Positions 16,702 through 24,604 of a DNA stretch of 64,000 nt are shown piece after piece (the stretch's first letter is position 1; each line of letters opens with the position of its first letter). The position numbers and the translations under genes were made by a program. The stretch is from Knoellia sp031844405 (GTDB lineage Bacteria; Actinomycetota; Actinomycetes; Actinomycetales; Dermatophilaceae). The notes beneath the pieces are model-generated. The model was not told where the DNA came from and searched no databases. It saw nothing but the letters and a program-made list of their open reading frames with translations. Where the stretch lies: NCBI GenBank assembly GCA_031844405.1, contig JAUZVC010000001.1, positions 496,001 to 560,000 on the forward strand, in the 5' to 3' direction.

Positions 16702-18006
16702 TCAGTAGCGGCGGCCCTGACCGCCCTTGCCCTTGATGGCCTTCTTGGCGGCCTTGAGGATGACGTCGCGACGACGCCTGCCCTCGACCTTGTTGGGCAG
16801 CGAGAGCTCGACGACCTTCCAGTAGACGCCGCCGACCTGCTTGGCGAGCGAGCCGGTGACGTACTTGAGGTCGTGGCGCTCCATGAGGTCGCGGATCTTC
16901 GGCGCGATCTCGGCGTAGCGGTTGCTCGGCATGTCCGGGAAGAGGTGGTGCTCGATCTGGTGGCTGAGGTTGCCCGTCATGACGTGCATGGCCTTCGAGC
17001 CGGCGATGTTGCCGGAGCCGAGCATCTGGCGGAGGTACCACTCGCCGCGTGTCTCACCGTCGATCGAGGTCTTCTCGAAGGTCTCGATGCCGGGCGGGAA
17101 GTGCCCGCAGATGATGACGGTGTTGGTCCAGACGTTGCGGACGAGGTTGGCGACGAGGTTCGCGGTGAGCGTGTGCCGGGCGGAGCCGGTGAACGTGGCG
17201 GCCGCCATCGCCGGGTGGACGACGTAGTCCTTGGTCGCCTGGCGCTTGATCTTGGCGATGACCTCGTCGGCGTTCTTGCGGAACTCGGCCTTCTCCTCCT
17301 CGGAGAGCCGCTTGCGCTTGGCGAGGTAGCCGCCGAGCTCGAGGTCGTAGGCGGCGATGGAGTACTCGAACATCAGCGCGTTGGCGACGTGCCAGATCGG
17401 CTGGAAGAGGTAGAACAGCGTCCACTTCTGGTCCTCGTCGACGCGCAGGATGCCGTAGCCGAGGTCGTTGTCGCGGCCGAGCACGTTGGTGAACGTGTGG
17501 TGGATCTCGTTGTGGCTGTGCTTCCACTGGCTCGAGGGGGAGGCGTTGTCCCACTCCCACGCGGTCGAGTGGATCTTCGGGTCACGCATCCAGTCCCACT
17601 GGCCGTGCATGACGTTGTGGCCGATCTCCATGTTCTCGAGGATCTTCGAGACCGACAGGCCGGCCGTGCCGATCCACCAGAACGGGCGGACACCCTTGAC
17701 CTTGACGCCGGAGAAGAGGAGCGCGGCTCGGCTGCCCATCTCCAGGTAGCGCTGGGTCTTGATGACCTTGCGGATGTATGCCGCGTCCTTGGCTCCGCGG
17801 GAGTCCATCACCTCGGCGCGGATCGCGTCGAGCTCGCGCCCGATCTCCTCGATCTGCTCCGGGGTGAGGTGGGCGGCCGGGTTGGGGCGGCCGGACTTCT
17901 TGAGCTCGGGTCGCTGCGGGCGCGGCTCGGCGCTCGTCACGGACAGGCGCGAGTTGACGCCGGAGCGGGCGGCGGCGGTGGTGGGGCGTTCGGGGGCGAG
18001 GGTCAT
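16702..18006 (-). CDS. Membrane-bound acyl-CoA desaturase (DesA3-like)
   Basis: The 434-residue integral membrane diiron desaturase carries the three histidine boxes: GHNVMHGQWDW, HSHNEIHHTFTN and HQIEHHLFPD. Mycobacterial DesA3 introduces the delta-9 double bond into stearoyl-CoA using electrons from the reductase Rv3230c. The gene directly upstream here encodes the equivalent reductase, supporting the same pair. The N-terminal 60 residues are polar and poorly conserved, the C-terminus is very basic (KGKGGQGRRY). An ATG preceded by GGAGACAC fixes the start. Substrate chain length cannot be told from sequence. Confidence 0.9.
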   Translation of the reverse strand: MTLAPERPTTAAARSGVNSRLSVTSAEPRPQRPELKKSGRPNPAAHLTPEQIEEIGRELDAIRAEVMDSRGAKDAAYIRKVIKTQRYLEMGSRAALLFSGVKVKGVRPFWWIGTAGLSVSKILENMEIGHNVMHGQWDWMRDPKIHSTAWEWDNASPSSQWKHSHNEIHHTFTNVLGRDNDLGYGILRVDEDQKWTLFYLFQPIWHVANALMFEYSIAAYDLELGGYLAKRKRLSEEEKAEFRKNADEVIAKIKRQATKDYVVHPAMAAATFTGSARHTLTANLVANLVRNVWTNTVIICGHFPPGIETFEKTSIDGETRGEWYLRQMLGSGNIAGSKAMHVMTGNLSHQIEHHLFPDMPSNRYAEIAPKIRDLMERHDLKYVTGSLAKQVGGVYWKVVELSLPNKVEGRRRRDVILKAAKKAIKGKGGQGRRY

Positions 18007-18035
18007 GGGTGTGTCTCCTTGGGTCTCTCGCTGGA

Positions 18036-19157
18036 TCAGAGGTCGATGGCGCAGGCGCCGGCGGCGGCGCTCACGCAGGTCTGGATCGGCACGGCGCCGG
18101 AGTTCTCGTCGGTCGAGGTGATCTCACCGGTGCGCAGGTCGCGGACGGCACCTTCGCGCAGCGGCACGACGCAGCCGAAGCAGATGCCCATCCGGCAGCC
18201 GCTCGGCATGAGCACACCGGCGTCCTCGCCGGCGTCGAGGATCGGGGTGCCGCCGTCGGCGTCGACGGTGACGGCGCTGCGGTCGAAGGTGACGACGCCA
18301 CCCTCGCCCGGTTCGACGACACTGGGGCGGAACCGCTCGACGTGGAGGCGCTCGGCGAGACCGGCGGCCTCCCAGTGCGCCTCCGCGGCGTCGAGCAGCC
18401 CGGTCGGTCCGCAGACCCAGGCCTCGCGCTCGCGCCAGTCGGGGACGAGGTCGTCGAGGCTGGCGAGGTCGAGGACCCCGGCCACGTCGTCGTGGTTCTC
18501 GTGCAGCCGGATCCGGCCGGCGACGGAGTGCGCGAGCAGCTCGTCACGGAACATCGCGTCGCGCTCGCTCGGCGCACAGTGGATCTGCACGACGTCGTCG
18601 AGGTCGTCCAGCGAGCTGCGGAGCATGCCGATGACGGGGGTGACGCCGGAGCCGGCGGTGATGAAGAGGACCTTGTCGGGCAGGGTCGCCGGGAGGGTGA
18701 AGTCGCCGGTGGCCTGGTCGAGCATGACGAGGGTGCCCGGCGTCGTGGCGTGCACGAGGTGGTTGCTCACCTCGCCGTCGGGGATGGCCTTGGGGGTGAT
18801 CGTGATGAGGCCGTCGGCGGTGTCGGCGCGGTGCGTGAGCGAGTAGGCGCGCCAGTGGCGGACGCCGTCGATGTCGATGCCGATGCGGATGTACTGGCCC
18901 GGCACGTGCCCGGCCCAGCCGCGTCCGGGCTGGATCGTGATCGTCGCCGAGTCGGCCGTCTCGGGGGTGACGTCGACGATGCGGCCGCGCAGGTCGGCGC
19001 CGGCGCGCAGTGGGTCGAGGAGGTCGAGGTAGTCGGCGGGCACGAGCGGGGTCGCCAGGGCCTGGGCGACCTTGCGCGCGCCGTCGAGTAGGCCCGTCAG
19101 CGGCGCGGGACGTCGCGTGCCTCGGTTCCGGTCGGTCGGGTTGAGCGTTGCAGTCAC
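18036..19157 (-). CDS. Ferredoxin-dependent FAD oxidoreductase, electron donor of the desaturase
   Basis: This 373-residue protein has an FAD-binding barrel (HWRAYSLTH, the RxYS motif), an NAD-binding domain (FITAGSGVTPVIGMLRSS) and a C-terminal plant-type 2Fe-2S domain (CRMGICFGC, final Cys in IQTCV). It corresponds to Rv3230c, the partner of DesA3. It is encoded 29 bases upstream of the desaturase on the same strand. The GTG start at 19155-19157 lacks a Shine-Dalgarno sequence. A 24-base palindrome begins ten bases upstream, so transcription of the pair is probably controlled there. Confidence 0.9.
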   Translation of the reverse strand: MTATLNPTDRNRGTRRPAPLTGLLDGARKVAQALATPLVPADYLDLLDPLRAGADLRGRIVDVTPETADSATITIQPGRGWAGHVPGQYIRIGIDIDGVRHWRAYSLTHRADTADGLITITPKAIPDGEVSNHLVHATTPGTLVMLDQATGDFTLPATLPDKVLFITAGSGVTPVIGMLRSSLDDLDDVVQIHCAPSERDAMFRDELLAHSVAGRIRLHENHDDVAGVLDLASLDDLVPDWREREAWVCGPTGLLDAAEAHWEAAGLAERLHVERFRPSVVEPGEGGVVTFDRSAVTVDADGGTPILDAGEDAGVLMPSGCRMGICFGCVVPLREGAVRDLRTGEITSTDENSGAVPIQTCVSAAAGACAIDL

Positions 19158-19167
19158 GTACGCCAGC

Positions 19168-19191
19168 GTAACCTACGATTCCGTAGGTTAC
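19168..19191. promoter_or_regulatory. Palindromic operator candidate of the reductase-desaturase pair
   Basis: Two perfect 10-base arms (GTAACCTACG at 19168-19177 and its complement at 19182-19191) are separated by four bases. Another half site, CGTAGGT, follows at 19197-19203. The element sits 10 bases before the GTG of the reductase and would overlap the core promoter. TetR-family repressors bind sites of this form; no regulator gene is adjacent. Confidence 0.65.
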
Positions 19192-19213
19192 GAGATCGTA
19201 GGTATGGGTCTCG

Positions 19214-20143
19214 TCACAGGGAGCCGTCGCGAGCCGTGCCGGGATTGCCGTCAGGCGCGTCATCGAGGACGTCACGCAGACGAGCTCCGAACTCCACGGG
19301 TTTGCCCGGCCACGGGCCGTCCGCGCTGGCGAAACCGCCGTGGTGGCTGGGGAAGACGACGAGCGGCAGACCTGCGGCCTGGGCGACTCCACGTGCGGTG
19401 CGGGCCGTGACGGCGTCACCGGTCTCCTCGCCCACCCCGATGACGAGCCGGACCCGGCTGTGGCGCAGGGCCTCGAGGTCCGGGCGCGACGAGGTCACCG
19501 CGTCCGATCGCGGGGACAGCAGCGGGTCGTCGCGCGAGCCGTCGTCTCCGGTGGGCAACCCGAACTGAGCGGGATCGGCCGGCGGCTGCGCGAGGAACTC
19601 CTCGGTGTACTCGCCCTGCCACCCGCTCATCCGGATGAACTCGGCCATGCCGTGACCGAAGCCCTTCTCGGCGTAGGCCGTCGACACGCGCTCGGTGGCC
19701 CGGGCGGCGGCGTCCGCGTCCGGCAGGGCCCACAGCGACGGCGGTTCGTGCGCGACGACGGTCGCGAGGTCCTCGGGGTGGGCGACGGCCCACTCGAGCG
19801 CGGTGACGGCACCGCCGCTGCTCGCGAAGACGTCGACCGGCCCGGCGCCGAGGTGCTCGACGAGGGCGTGGAGGTCGGCCGCCTGGTCCTTCGGGTCCTG
19901 GTCGTCGCGACCGTCGCGGCGGGTCGTGCTGCGACCGAGCCCACGCGGGTCATAGGTGACGACGGTCCGGTCGGGGAACTCGCGGGCCAGGGCCTCGAAC
20001 CCGTCGGCGCACATCGGCTGCCCGATCATGAGGAGCAGCGGGCGCCCGTCGGCGGTGGGGACGGGTCCGCGGACGTCGTGGACGAGGTCCACGTCCGCGA
20101 GCTCGAGGGTGGTCGTCGTCATCTCCGGCTGCGTCGGGGCCAT
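19214..20143 (-). CDS. Alpha/beta-fold hydrolase
   Basis: The 309-residue cytosolic protein has the alpha/beta hydrolase fold: oxyanion region LLLMIGQP, the YDPRGLGRS strand, a nucleophile elbow ASSGG (Ser near 110) and a late histidine in FPSHHGGF. The elbow reads A-S-S-G-G rather than the textbook G-x-S-x-G, a variant seen in haloperoxidase-like and esterase-like members. The substrate is unknown. It is transcribed away from the neighbouring lipoprotein gene and its 3' end faces the operator of the reductase gene. An ATG eight codons in is an alternative start. Confidence 0.85.
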   Translation of the reverse strand: MAPTQPEMTTTTLELADVDLVHDVRGPVPTADGRPLLLMIGQPMCADGFEALAREFPDRTVVTYDPRGLGRSTTRRDGRDDQDPKDQAADLHALVEHLGAGPVDVFASSGGAVTALEWAVAHPEDLATVVAHEPPSLWALPDADAAARATERVSTAYAEKGFGHGMAEFIRMSGWQGEYTEEFLAQPPADPAQFGLPTGDDGSRDDPLLSPRSDAVTSSRPDLEALRHSRVRLVIGVGEETGDAVTARTARGVAQAAGLPLVVFPSHHGGFASADGPWPGKPVEFGARLRDVLDDAPDGNPGTARDGSL

Positions 20144-20212
20144 GGCCCCACCCTGTCAGCGGCACCCCGTCGCTGTCAGCCGCGGCTCAGGAACCGTTGG
20201 GACACTGCCCAC

Positions 20213-20542
20213 ATGACTCGTCACCTCGCCCTCACCGCCCTCGTCGGCGCGGCCCTGCTCGGCGGGTGCTCCGCCGCGGAGGGAGTCGCCTCCGACGCGG
20301 CGTCCGCGGCCACCTCGCAGGCCAAGGAGTCCGCCCTGCGCGAGCTGCGCGGCTCGATCTGCCCGCTCGTCGCCGACAACGACCTCAGCGAGTCCGACCG
20401 CGCCACGCTCGGCTCGGCCATCGACCTCGCTCAGGGTCTCGGCGTCGAGTCCGAGCTGCTCACCGCGGCCGAGGACATCGCCGCCTCCGACGGCACTCCG
20501 CCGGAGTCCGCGGTCGCCCAGCTCGCCGCCGAGTGCCGCTGA
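20213..20542 (+). CDS. Small lipoprotein of unknown function
   Basis: The product has 109 residues with a lipoprotein signal peptide: short basic N-terminus, hydrophobic core and lipobox LLGGC. The mature part is Ala-rich and mostly helical, with two cysteines (SICPL and AAECR) that may form a disulfide. The start ATG follows GACACT by six bases without a Shine-Dalgarno sequence, suggesting a leaderless mRNA. I do not recognise a family. Confidence 0.8.
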   Translation: MTRHLALTALVGAALLGGCSAAEGVASDAASAATSQAKESALRELRGSICPLVADNDLSESDRATLGSAIDLAQGLGVESELLTAAEDIAASDGTPPESAVAQLAAECR

Positions 20543-20570
20543 CCCGGCGGCCGGGCGGCTGAGCCGCTCG

Positions 20571-20652
20571 CACTTCGGGTGGGAAAGGTGCAGTGGGTGC
20601 GGGGACAGTTGCCGCCTTCAGTGCACGCTTCCCACTTCGGGCGGAAAAGGTG
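20571..20652 (+). repeat. Imperfect 20-base direct repeats with partial dyad symmetry
   Basis: Two copies of CACTTCGGGTGGGAAAGGTG-like sequence lie at 20571-20590 and 20633-20652 (18 of 20 identical). The first repeat also pairs imperfectly with 20613-20632, so the interval can fold. It sits immediately before the strong hairpin at 20654-20699, between convergent genes. The function is unknown. Confidence 0.5.
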
Positions 20653-20653
20653 T

Positions 20654-20699
20654 GACGACACCCGCGTATGCCGGGCGGCCGGCATACGGGGGTGTCGTC
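20654..20699. terminator. Bidirectional hairpin terminator built from inverted CGGCATAC motifs
   Basis: Arms of 19 bases at 20654-20672 and 20681-20699 pair with one mismatch around an 8-base loop. It separates the plus-strand lipoprotein gene from the minus-strand ABC ATPase gene, whose stop is five bases away. Each arm carries one copy of the over-represented 8-mer. Confidence 0.8.
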
Positions 20700-20703
20700 T
20701 CGT

Positions 20704-22260
20704 TCAGTGGTCGGTGTCTCCGGCCATGAGGCGGCCGATCTCGGTGCGGTCGGCGTCCTTGCCGTCGACCTCGGCGACGACCTTGCCGCCGTGGATGACG
20801 GCGATGCGGTCGGCCAGGCCGAGGATCTCGTCGAGCTCGGCGGAGACGAGGAGGACGGCTGCGCCGGCGTCCCGGGCCTCGACGATCCGGCGGTGGATGA
20901 ACTCGATCGAGCCGACGTCGACGCCACGCGTGGGCTGCGCCGCCATGAGCAGGCGTGGCCGCGCCGACATCTCGCGGGCGACGACGACCTTCTGCTTGTT
21001 GCCACCCGACAGCGAGCCCGCGGGCACGTCGACGTTGGGGGAGCGGATGTCGAACTCCTCGCGGAGCTTGACGCCGTTCTCACGAACAGCACCGAAGTCA
21101 CGCACGAAGCCCTTGGCGTAGGGCGGCTCGTCGTAGCGGTTGAGGACGAGGTTGTCGGCGATCGACCAGCCGCCGACGAGCCCGTGCTTCTCGCGGTCCT
21201 CGGGGATGTGGCCCACACCCGCGTTGTTGGTGTCGTGCGCGTTGGACCGCGTGATGTCGTCCTTGCCGAGGTGGACCGACCCACCGACCGACGGGCGCAT
21301 CCCCGCGATGCTCTCGACGAGCTCGCGCTGGCCGTTGCCCTCGACGCCCGCGAGGCCGACGATCTCGCCGGCCCGGACCTCGAGGTCGAAGCCGTCGACG
21401 GCGGGCAGCCCGCGGTCGTCCTTGACCTGGAGGCCCTTGATGGACAGGACCGTCTCGCCGGGGGTGGCCTCGGCCTTGTCGACGCGCAGGACGACGTCGC
21501 GCCCGACCATCATCGAGGCGAGGTCGCTCGTCGTCGTGTTCGACAGGTCGTCGACGCCGCCGACGACCTTGCCCTGGCGCAGGACGTAGCAGCGGTCGGC
21601 CACGGCGAGCACCTCGCGCAGCTTGTGCGTGATGAAGACGATCGACGTGCCGGCGGCAGCGAGCTCCTTCATGACACCGAGCAGCTCGTCGGTCTCCTGG
21701 GGCGTGAGCACCGCGGTCGGCTCGTCGAGGATGAGCAGGTCGGCCTTGCGGGAGAGCGCCTTGAGGATCTCGACGCGCTGCTGGGTGCCGACGGGGAGGT
21801 CCTCGATCTCGGCGTCGGGGTCGACGGCGAGGTTGTGCTTCGCGGAGAGGTCCTTGACCATGCGGCGGGCGCCGTCGAGGTCGAGGATGCCGCCCTTGGC
21901 ACTCTCGTGCCCGAGCATCATGTTCTCGGCCACGGTCATGACGGGCACGAGCTGGAAGTGCTGGTGCACCATGCCGATGCCACGGCGGATCGCGTCCTTG
22001 GGGTCCTTGATCCGGGTGGCGTCACCCTTGATCGAGATCGTGCCGGCGTCCGGCGTCATGAGACCGAAGATCTGCTTGACGAGGGTGGACTTGCCGGCGC
22101 CGTTCTCGCCCAGGAGGGCGACGATCTCGCCGCGGTCGACCCGCAGGGAGATGTCTTGGTTGGCGTGGACCGTGCCGAAGGACTTCGACAGGCCCTCGAT
22201 CTCGAGGAGGGTCTCGCGCGACGAGGGCGACTCGCGGACCTCGGACGTGGTCTGGGTCAT
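20704..22260 (-). CDS. Nucleoside-type ABC importer, double ATPase subunit
   Basis: The 518-residue protein has two ABC domains in tandem. Domain 1 shows Walker A GENGAGKS, signature VGTQQRVEI and Walker B LLILDEPTAVL. Domain 2 has a degenerate Walker A (GVEGNGQRE), the signature LSGGNKQKV and LLMAAQPTRGVD. This is the architecture of the ATPases that serve BMP-family nucleoside transporters (YufO/NupA type). It is the last gene of the transporter operon, one base after the permease stop, and ends at a strong hairpin. Confidence 0.93.
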   Translation of the reverse strand: MTQTTSEVRESPSSRETLLEIEGLSKSFGTVHANQDISLRVDRGEIVALLGENGAGKSTLVKQIFGLMTPDAGTISIKGDATRIKDPKDAIRRGIGMVHQHFQLVPVMTVAENMMLGHESAKGGILDLDGARRMVKDLSAKHNLAVDPDAEIEDLPVGTQQRVEILKALSRKADLLILDEPTAVLTPQETDELLGVMKELAAAGTSIVFITHKLREVLAVADRCYVLRQGKVVGGVDDLSNTTTSDLASMMVGRDVVLRVDKAEATPGETVLSIKGLQVKDDRGLPAVDGFDLEVRAGEIVGLAGVEGNGQRELVESIAGMRPSVGGSVHLGKDDITRSNAHDTNNAGVGHIPEDREKHGLVGGWSIADNLVLNRYDEPPYAKGFVRDFGAVRENGVKLREEFDIRSPNVDVPAGSLSGGNKQKVVVAREMSARPRLLMAAQPTRGVDVGSIEFIHRRIVEARDAGAAVLLVSAELDEILGLADRIAVIHGGKVVAEVDGKDADRTEIGRLMAGDTDH

Positions 22261-22261
22261 G

Positions 22262-23260
22262 TCAGTCGCCCTTCACGAACGGCTGCCCCACGGCGCCCGG
22301 GGCCCGGACGCGACCCGCGGCCGCGGCGAGGACCACCAGGGTGAGGACGTAGGGCAGCAGGTTGATGAACTGCTGGGGGATGTTGACGACGTCGCTCGCC
22401 TGGAGCTGCGAGGCCGAGGCCGACATGAAGCCGAAGAAGAGCGCCGCGGCCAGGGCGCGAAGCGGACGCCACGCGCCGAAGATGAGGATGGCGAGGGCGA
22501 GGAAGCCCCGGCCCGAGCTCATCCCTCGCTCGAAGGTGCTCGTCGCCTCCATGGAGAGGTAGGTGCCCGCGAGGCCCGCGAGCGTGCCCGCCATGGTGAC
22601 GTTGAAGAGCCGCAGTGCCACGACGTTGATGCCGGCGGTGTCGGCAGCCGACGGGTACTCGCCGACCGCACGGGTGCGCAGGCCCCAGCGGGTCTTGAAG
22701 AGCAGGAAGTGCAGGACGAGGGCGATGACGAGCGCGAAGAGCGCGATCGGTCCGTCGGAGAAGAAGACCGGGCCGATGAGCGGGATCTTCGAGAGCAGTG
22801 GCACGTCGAAGTTGGGAAGACCGCGAGGGATCGTCTTGCCCGACTCGTAGTAGAAGGACGTGATGCCCGTGGCGACGATGTTGATGACGACACCGGCGAT
22901 GATCTGGTCGAGCTGGCCCTTGACCGTGGTGAAGGCGAGGAACGCGCCCATGGCGATGCCCGACAGGGCTCCCGCCACGACGCCGACGACGACGGACTGC
23001 GTCGCCGCGGCGGCGAAGAAGCCGGCGAAGGCGCCGACGAGCATCTGTCCCTCGATGCCGATGTTGACGACGCCGGAGCGTTCGCCGATGACGCCGACCA
23101 TGGCACCGAGGACGAGGGGTACGGCGAGGAACCAGGCGTTCGAGAACATCGAGACCGCGATGTTGGGGTTCGCGAAGTAGAACGCGTAGGCGGCGACGAG
23201 GACGAGCACGGCGGTGCCCAGCCACACCTTGTTGCGCATGACCCACTCCATGTCAGGCAC
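22262..23260 (-). CDS. Nucleoside-type ABC importer, permease subunit 2
   Basis: This polytopic membrane protein of 332 residues (or 329 from the ATG at 23249-23251) belongs to the BPD_transp_2 family. Typical features are the glycine-rich GERSGVVNIGIEGQMLVGAF loop, which contacts the ATPase, and about nine hydrophobic helices. It resembles YufQ/NupC. The GTG start overlaps the upstream permease gene by eight bases, the ATG start would follow its stop by one base; both have only weak ribosome-binding sites. Confidence 0.91.
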   Translation of the reverse strand: MPDMEWVMRNKVWLGTAVLVLVAAYAFYFANPNIAVSMFSNAWFLAVPLVLGAMVGVIGERSGVVNIGIEGQMLVGAFAGFFAAAATQSVVVGVVAGALSGIAMGAFLAFTTVKGQLDQIIAGVVINIVATGITSFYYESGKTIPRGLPNFDVPLLSKIPLIGPVFFSDGPIALFALVIALVLHFLLFKTRWGLRTRAVGEYPSAADTAGINVVALRLFNVTMAGTLAGLAGTYLSMEATSTFERGMSSGRGFLALAILIFGAWRPLRALAAALFFGFMSASASQLQASDVVNIPQQFINLLPYVLTLVVLAAAAGRVRAPGAVGQPFVKGD

Positions 23261-24434
23261 CCCAGCTTCCGGCGAGCTGGGTCTGCTTCACGGTGTGCCG
23301 GCGGAAGATCCACTTGGCGATGACCGGGAGCGAGACCATGAGCAGGGTGATGGCGAGCAGGACGTCGACGACCTCGGGCCGGATGCCCACCTGGAACTGG
23401 AGCGTCGGTGCGCCGGCGCGCATGGCGCCGACGAGCACCGCGGCGGGGATGGTCCCGAGCGGGTTGCCCCTGGCGAGCAGCGCGATGGTGATGCCGTCGA
23501 AGCCGAGCGAGCCGGCGATGCCGTTCTGGTAGCGGTAGGGCTCGATCTGAAGCAGCTCGAAGGCACCTGCGAGACCGGCGAGCGCACCCGACATCGCCAT
23601 GGCGATGAGCGTGGTCTTCGTCGCCGAGATGCCGGCATACCCGGCAGCGAACTTGTTGCGGCCGACGGTCTGGAGCTCGAAGCCGAGCGTGGTCCGGTTG
23701 AGCATCCAGGCGACGACGACGGCAAGGAGGAGCGCGACCGGGAGGCCCCACGGCAGGACGCCCAGCGGCGTCAGCCGGGCACCCTCGGGCACGGCGTGCG
23801 AGGCGGGGAACGGCTGGGCCGGGTCCGAGAGCGGACCGTTGTTGATGAGCCAGTCGATGATGCCGACGGCGATCGAGTTGAGCATGATCGTCGAGATGAC
23901 CTCGTGGACACCGCGGGTCGTCTTGAGCAGAGCGGCGATCGAGGCCCACATCGCACCGAAGAGGACGGCGACGGCGATGGCCGCGACGACGAGCAGCGCC
24001 GCGGGCAGGTCGCGCAGCGCGTAGCCGACCCAGGCGGCGCCGATGCCACCGGCCATGAGCTGGCCCTGGCCACCGATGTTGAAGAGGCCGACCTTGAGCG
24101 GGATGGCGACGGCGAGCCCGACGAGCACGAGGGGCGTCGTCTTCTGGAGCGTCGCGAGCAGGCCCGACTCCGTGAGGAACGAGTGGGTGAAGAGCAGCTG
24201 GTAGGCGTAGGTGGGGTTGAACCCCTGGGCCCGGATGAGGATGGCCCCGATGGCGAACGCCAGCACGACGGCGACGAGCGGGACGACGATCGCCTGGTGC
24301 CGGACGAGGAAGCCGAGCACGCCGGTGGGGGGCGGTGGTGCGCCGCGCTCGGCGACGACGGGAACCGCCGGTGCGGGGGCGGCGTCCGGAGCGGGGGACG
24401 CGTCCTTCGCCGGCGGGCGGTCGGGGTCAGCCAT
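23253..24434 (-). CDS. Nucleoside-type ABC importer, permease subunit 1
   Basis: This permease of 393 residues is of the YufP/NupB type. It begins with an unusually Pro/Ala-rich cytosolic stretch of about 40 residues, then about ten membrane helices. The conserved LKVGLFNIGGQGQLMAGGI loop is the ATPase-coupling segment. It is paired with the second permease and lies downstream of the binding-protein gene across a hairpin. Confidence 0.91.
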   Translation of the reverse strand: MADPDRPPAKDASPAPDAAPAPAVPVVAERGAPPPPTGVLGFLVRHQAIVVPLVAVVLAFAIGAILIRAQGFNPTYAYQLLFTHSFLTESGLLATLQKTTPLVLVGLAVAIPLKVGLFNIGGQGQLMAGGIGAAWVGYALRDLPAALLVVAAIAVAVLFGAMWASIAALLKTTRGVHEVISTIMLNSIAVGIIDWLINNGPLSDPAQPFPASHAVPEGARLTPLGVLPWGLPVALLLAVVVAWMLNRTTLGFELQTVGRNKFAAGYAGISATKTTLIAMAMSGALAGLAGAFELLQIEPYRYQNGIAGSLGFDGITIALLARGNPLGTIPAAVLVGAMRAGAPTLQFQVGIRPEVVDVLLAITLLMVSLPVIAKWIFRRHTVKQTQLAGSWGA

Positions 24435-24471
24435 GACTCTCCGTGGGTGTGTGAACGGGGGGCGGAACGGA

Positions 24472-24505
24472 GGAACGGGTGCCCTCCGGGGAGGGCACCC
24501 GTTCC
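24472..24505 (-). terminator. Hairpin between the binding-protein gene and the permease genes
   Basis: Arms of 16 bases at 24472-24487 and 24490-24505 pair perfectly. The hairpin lies between the binding-protein gene and the downstream transporter genes on the minus strand. In binding-protein operons such a structure typically stops most transcripts or protects the 3' end of the first message, giving more binding protein than membrane components. Confidence 0.7.
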
Positions 24506-24604
24506 GTCGAGATCATGCTCGGACTGTAGCGGACCTGGCTCCGGTCCCCCGAGGCTTCGGGAGGCCCGTGGAGCACCGGGACGGTGCCGAGCGGGTGCTG
24601 CGGG

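Noticed and set aside
14392..18846. Very long open frame on the plus strand opposite nrdA and the desaturase
   Set aside because: It is the antisense shadow of real minus-strand genes in high-G+C DNA; its translation is low-complexity Arg/Asp/Val with no family pattern. The same applies to the long frames opposite the Mrp operon and at 26053-27993.
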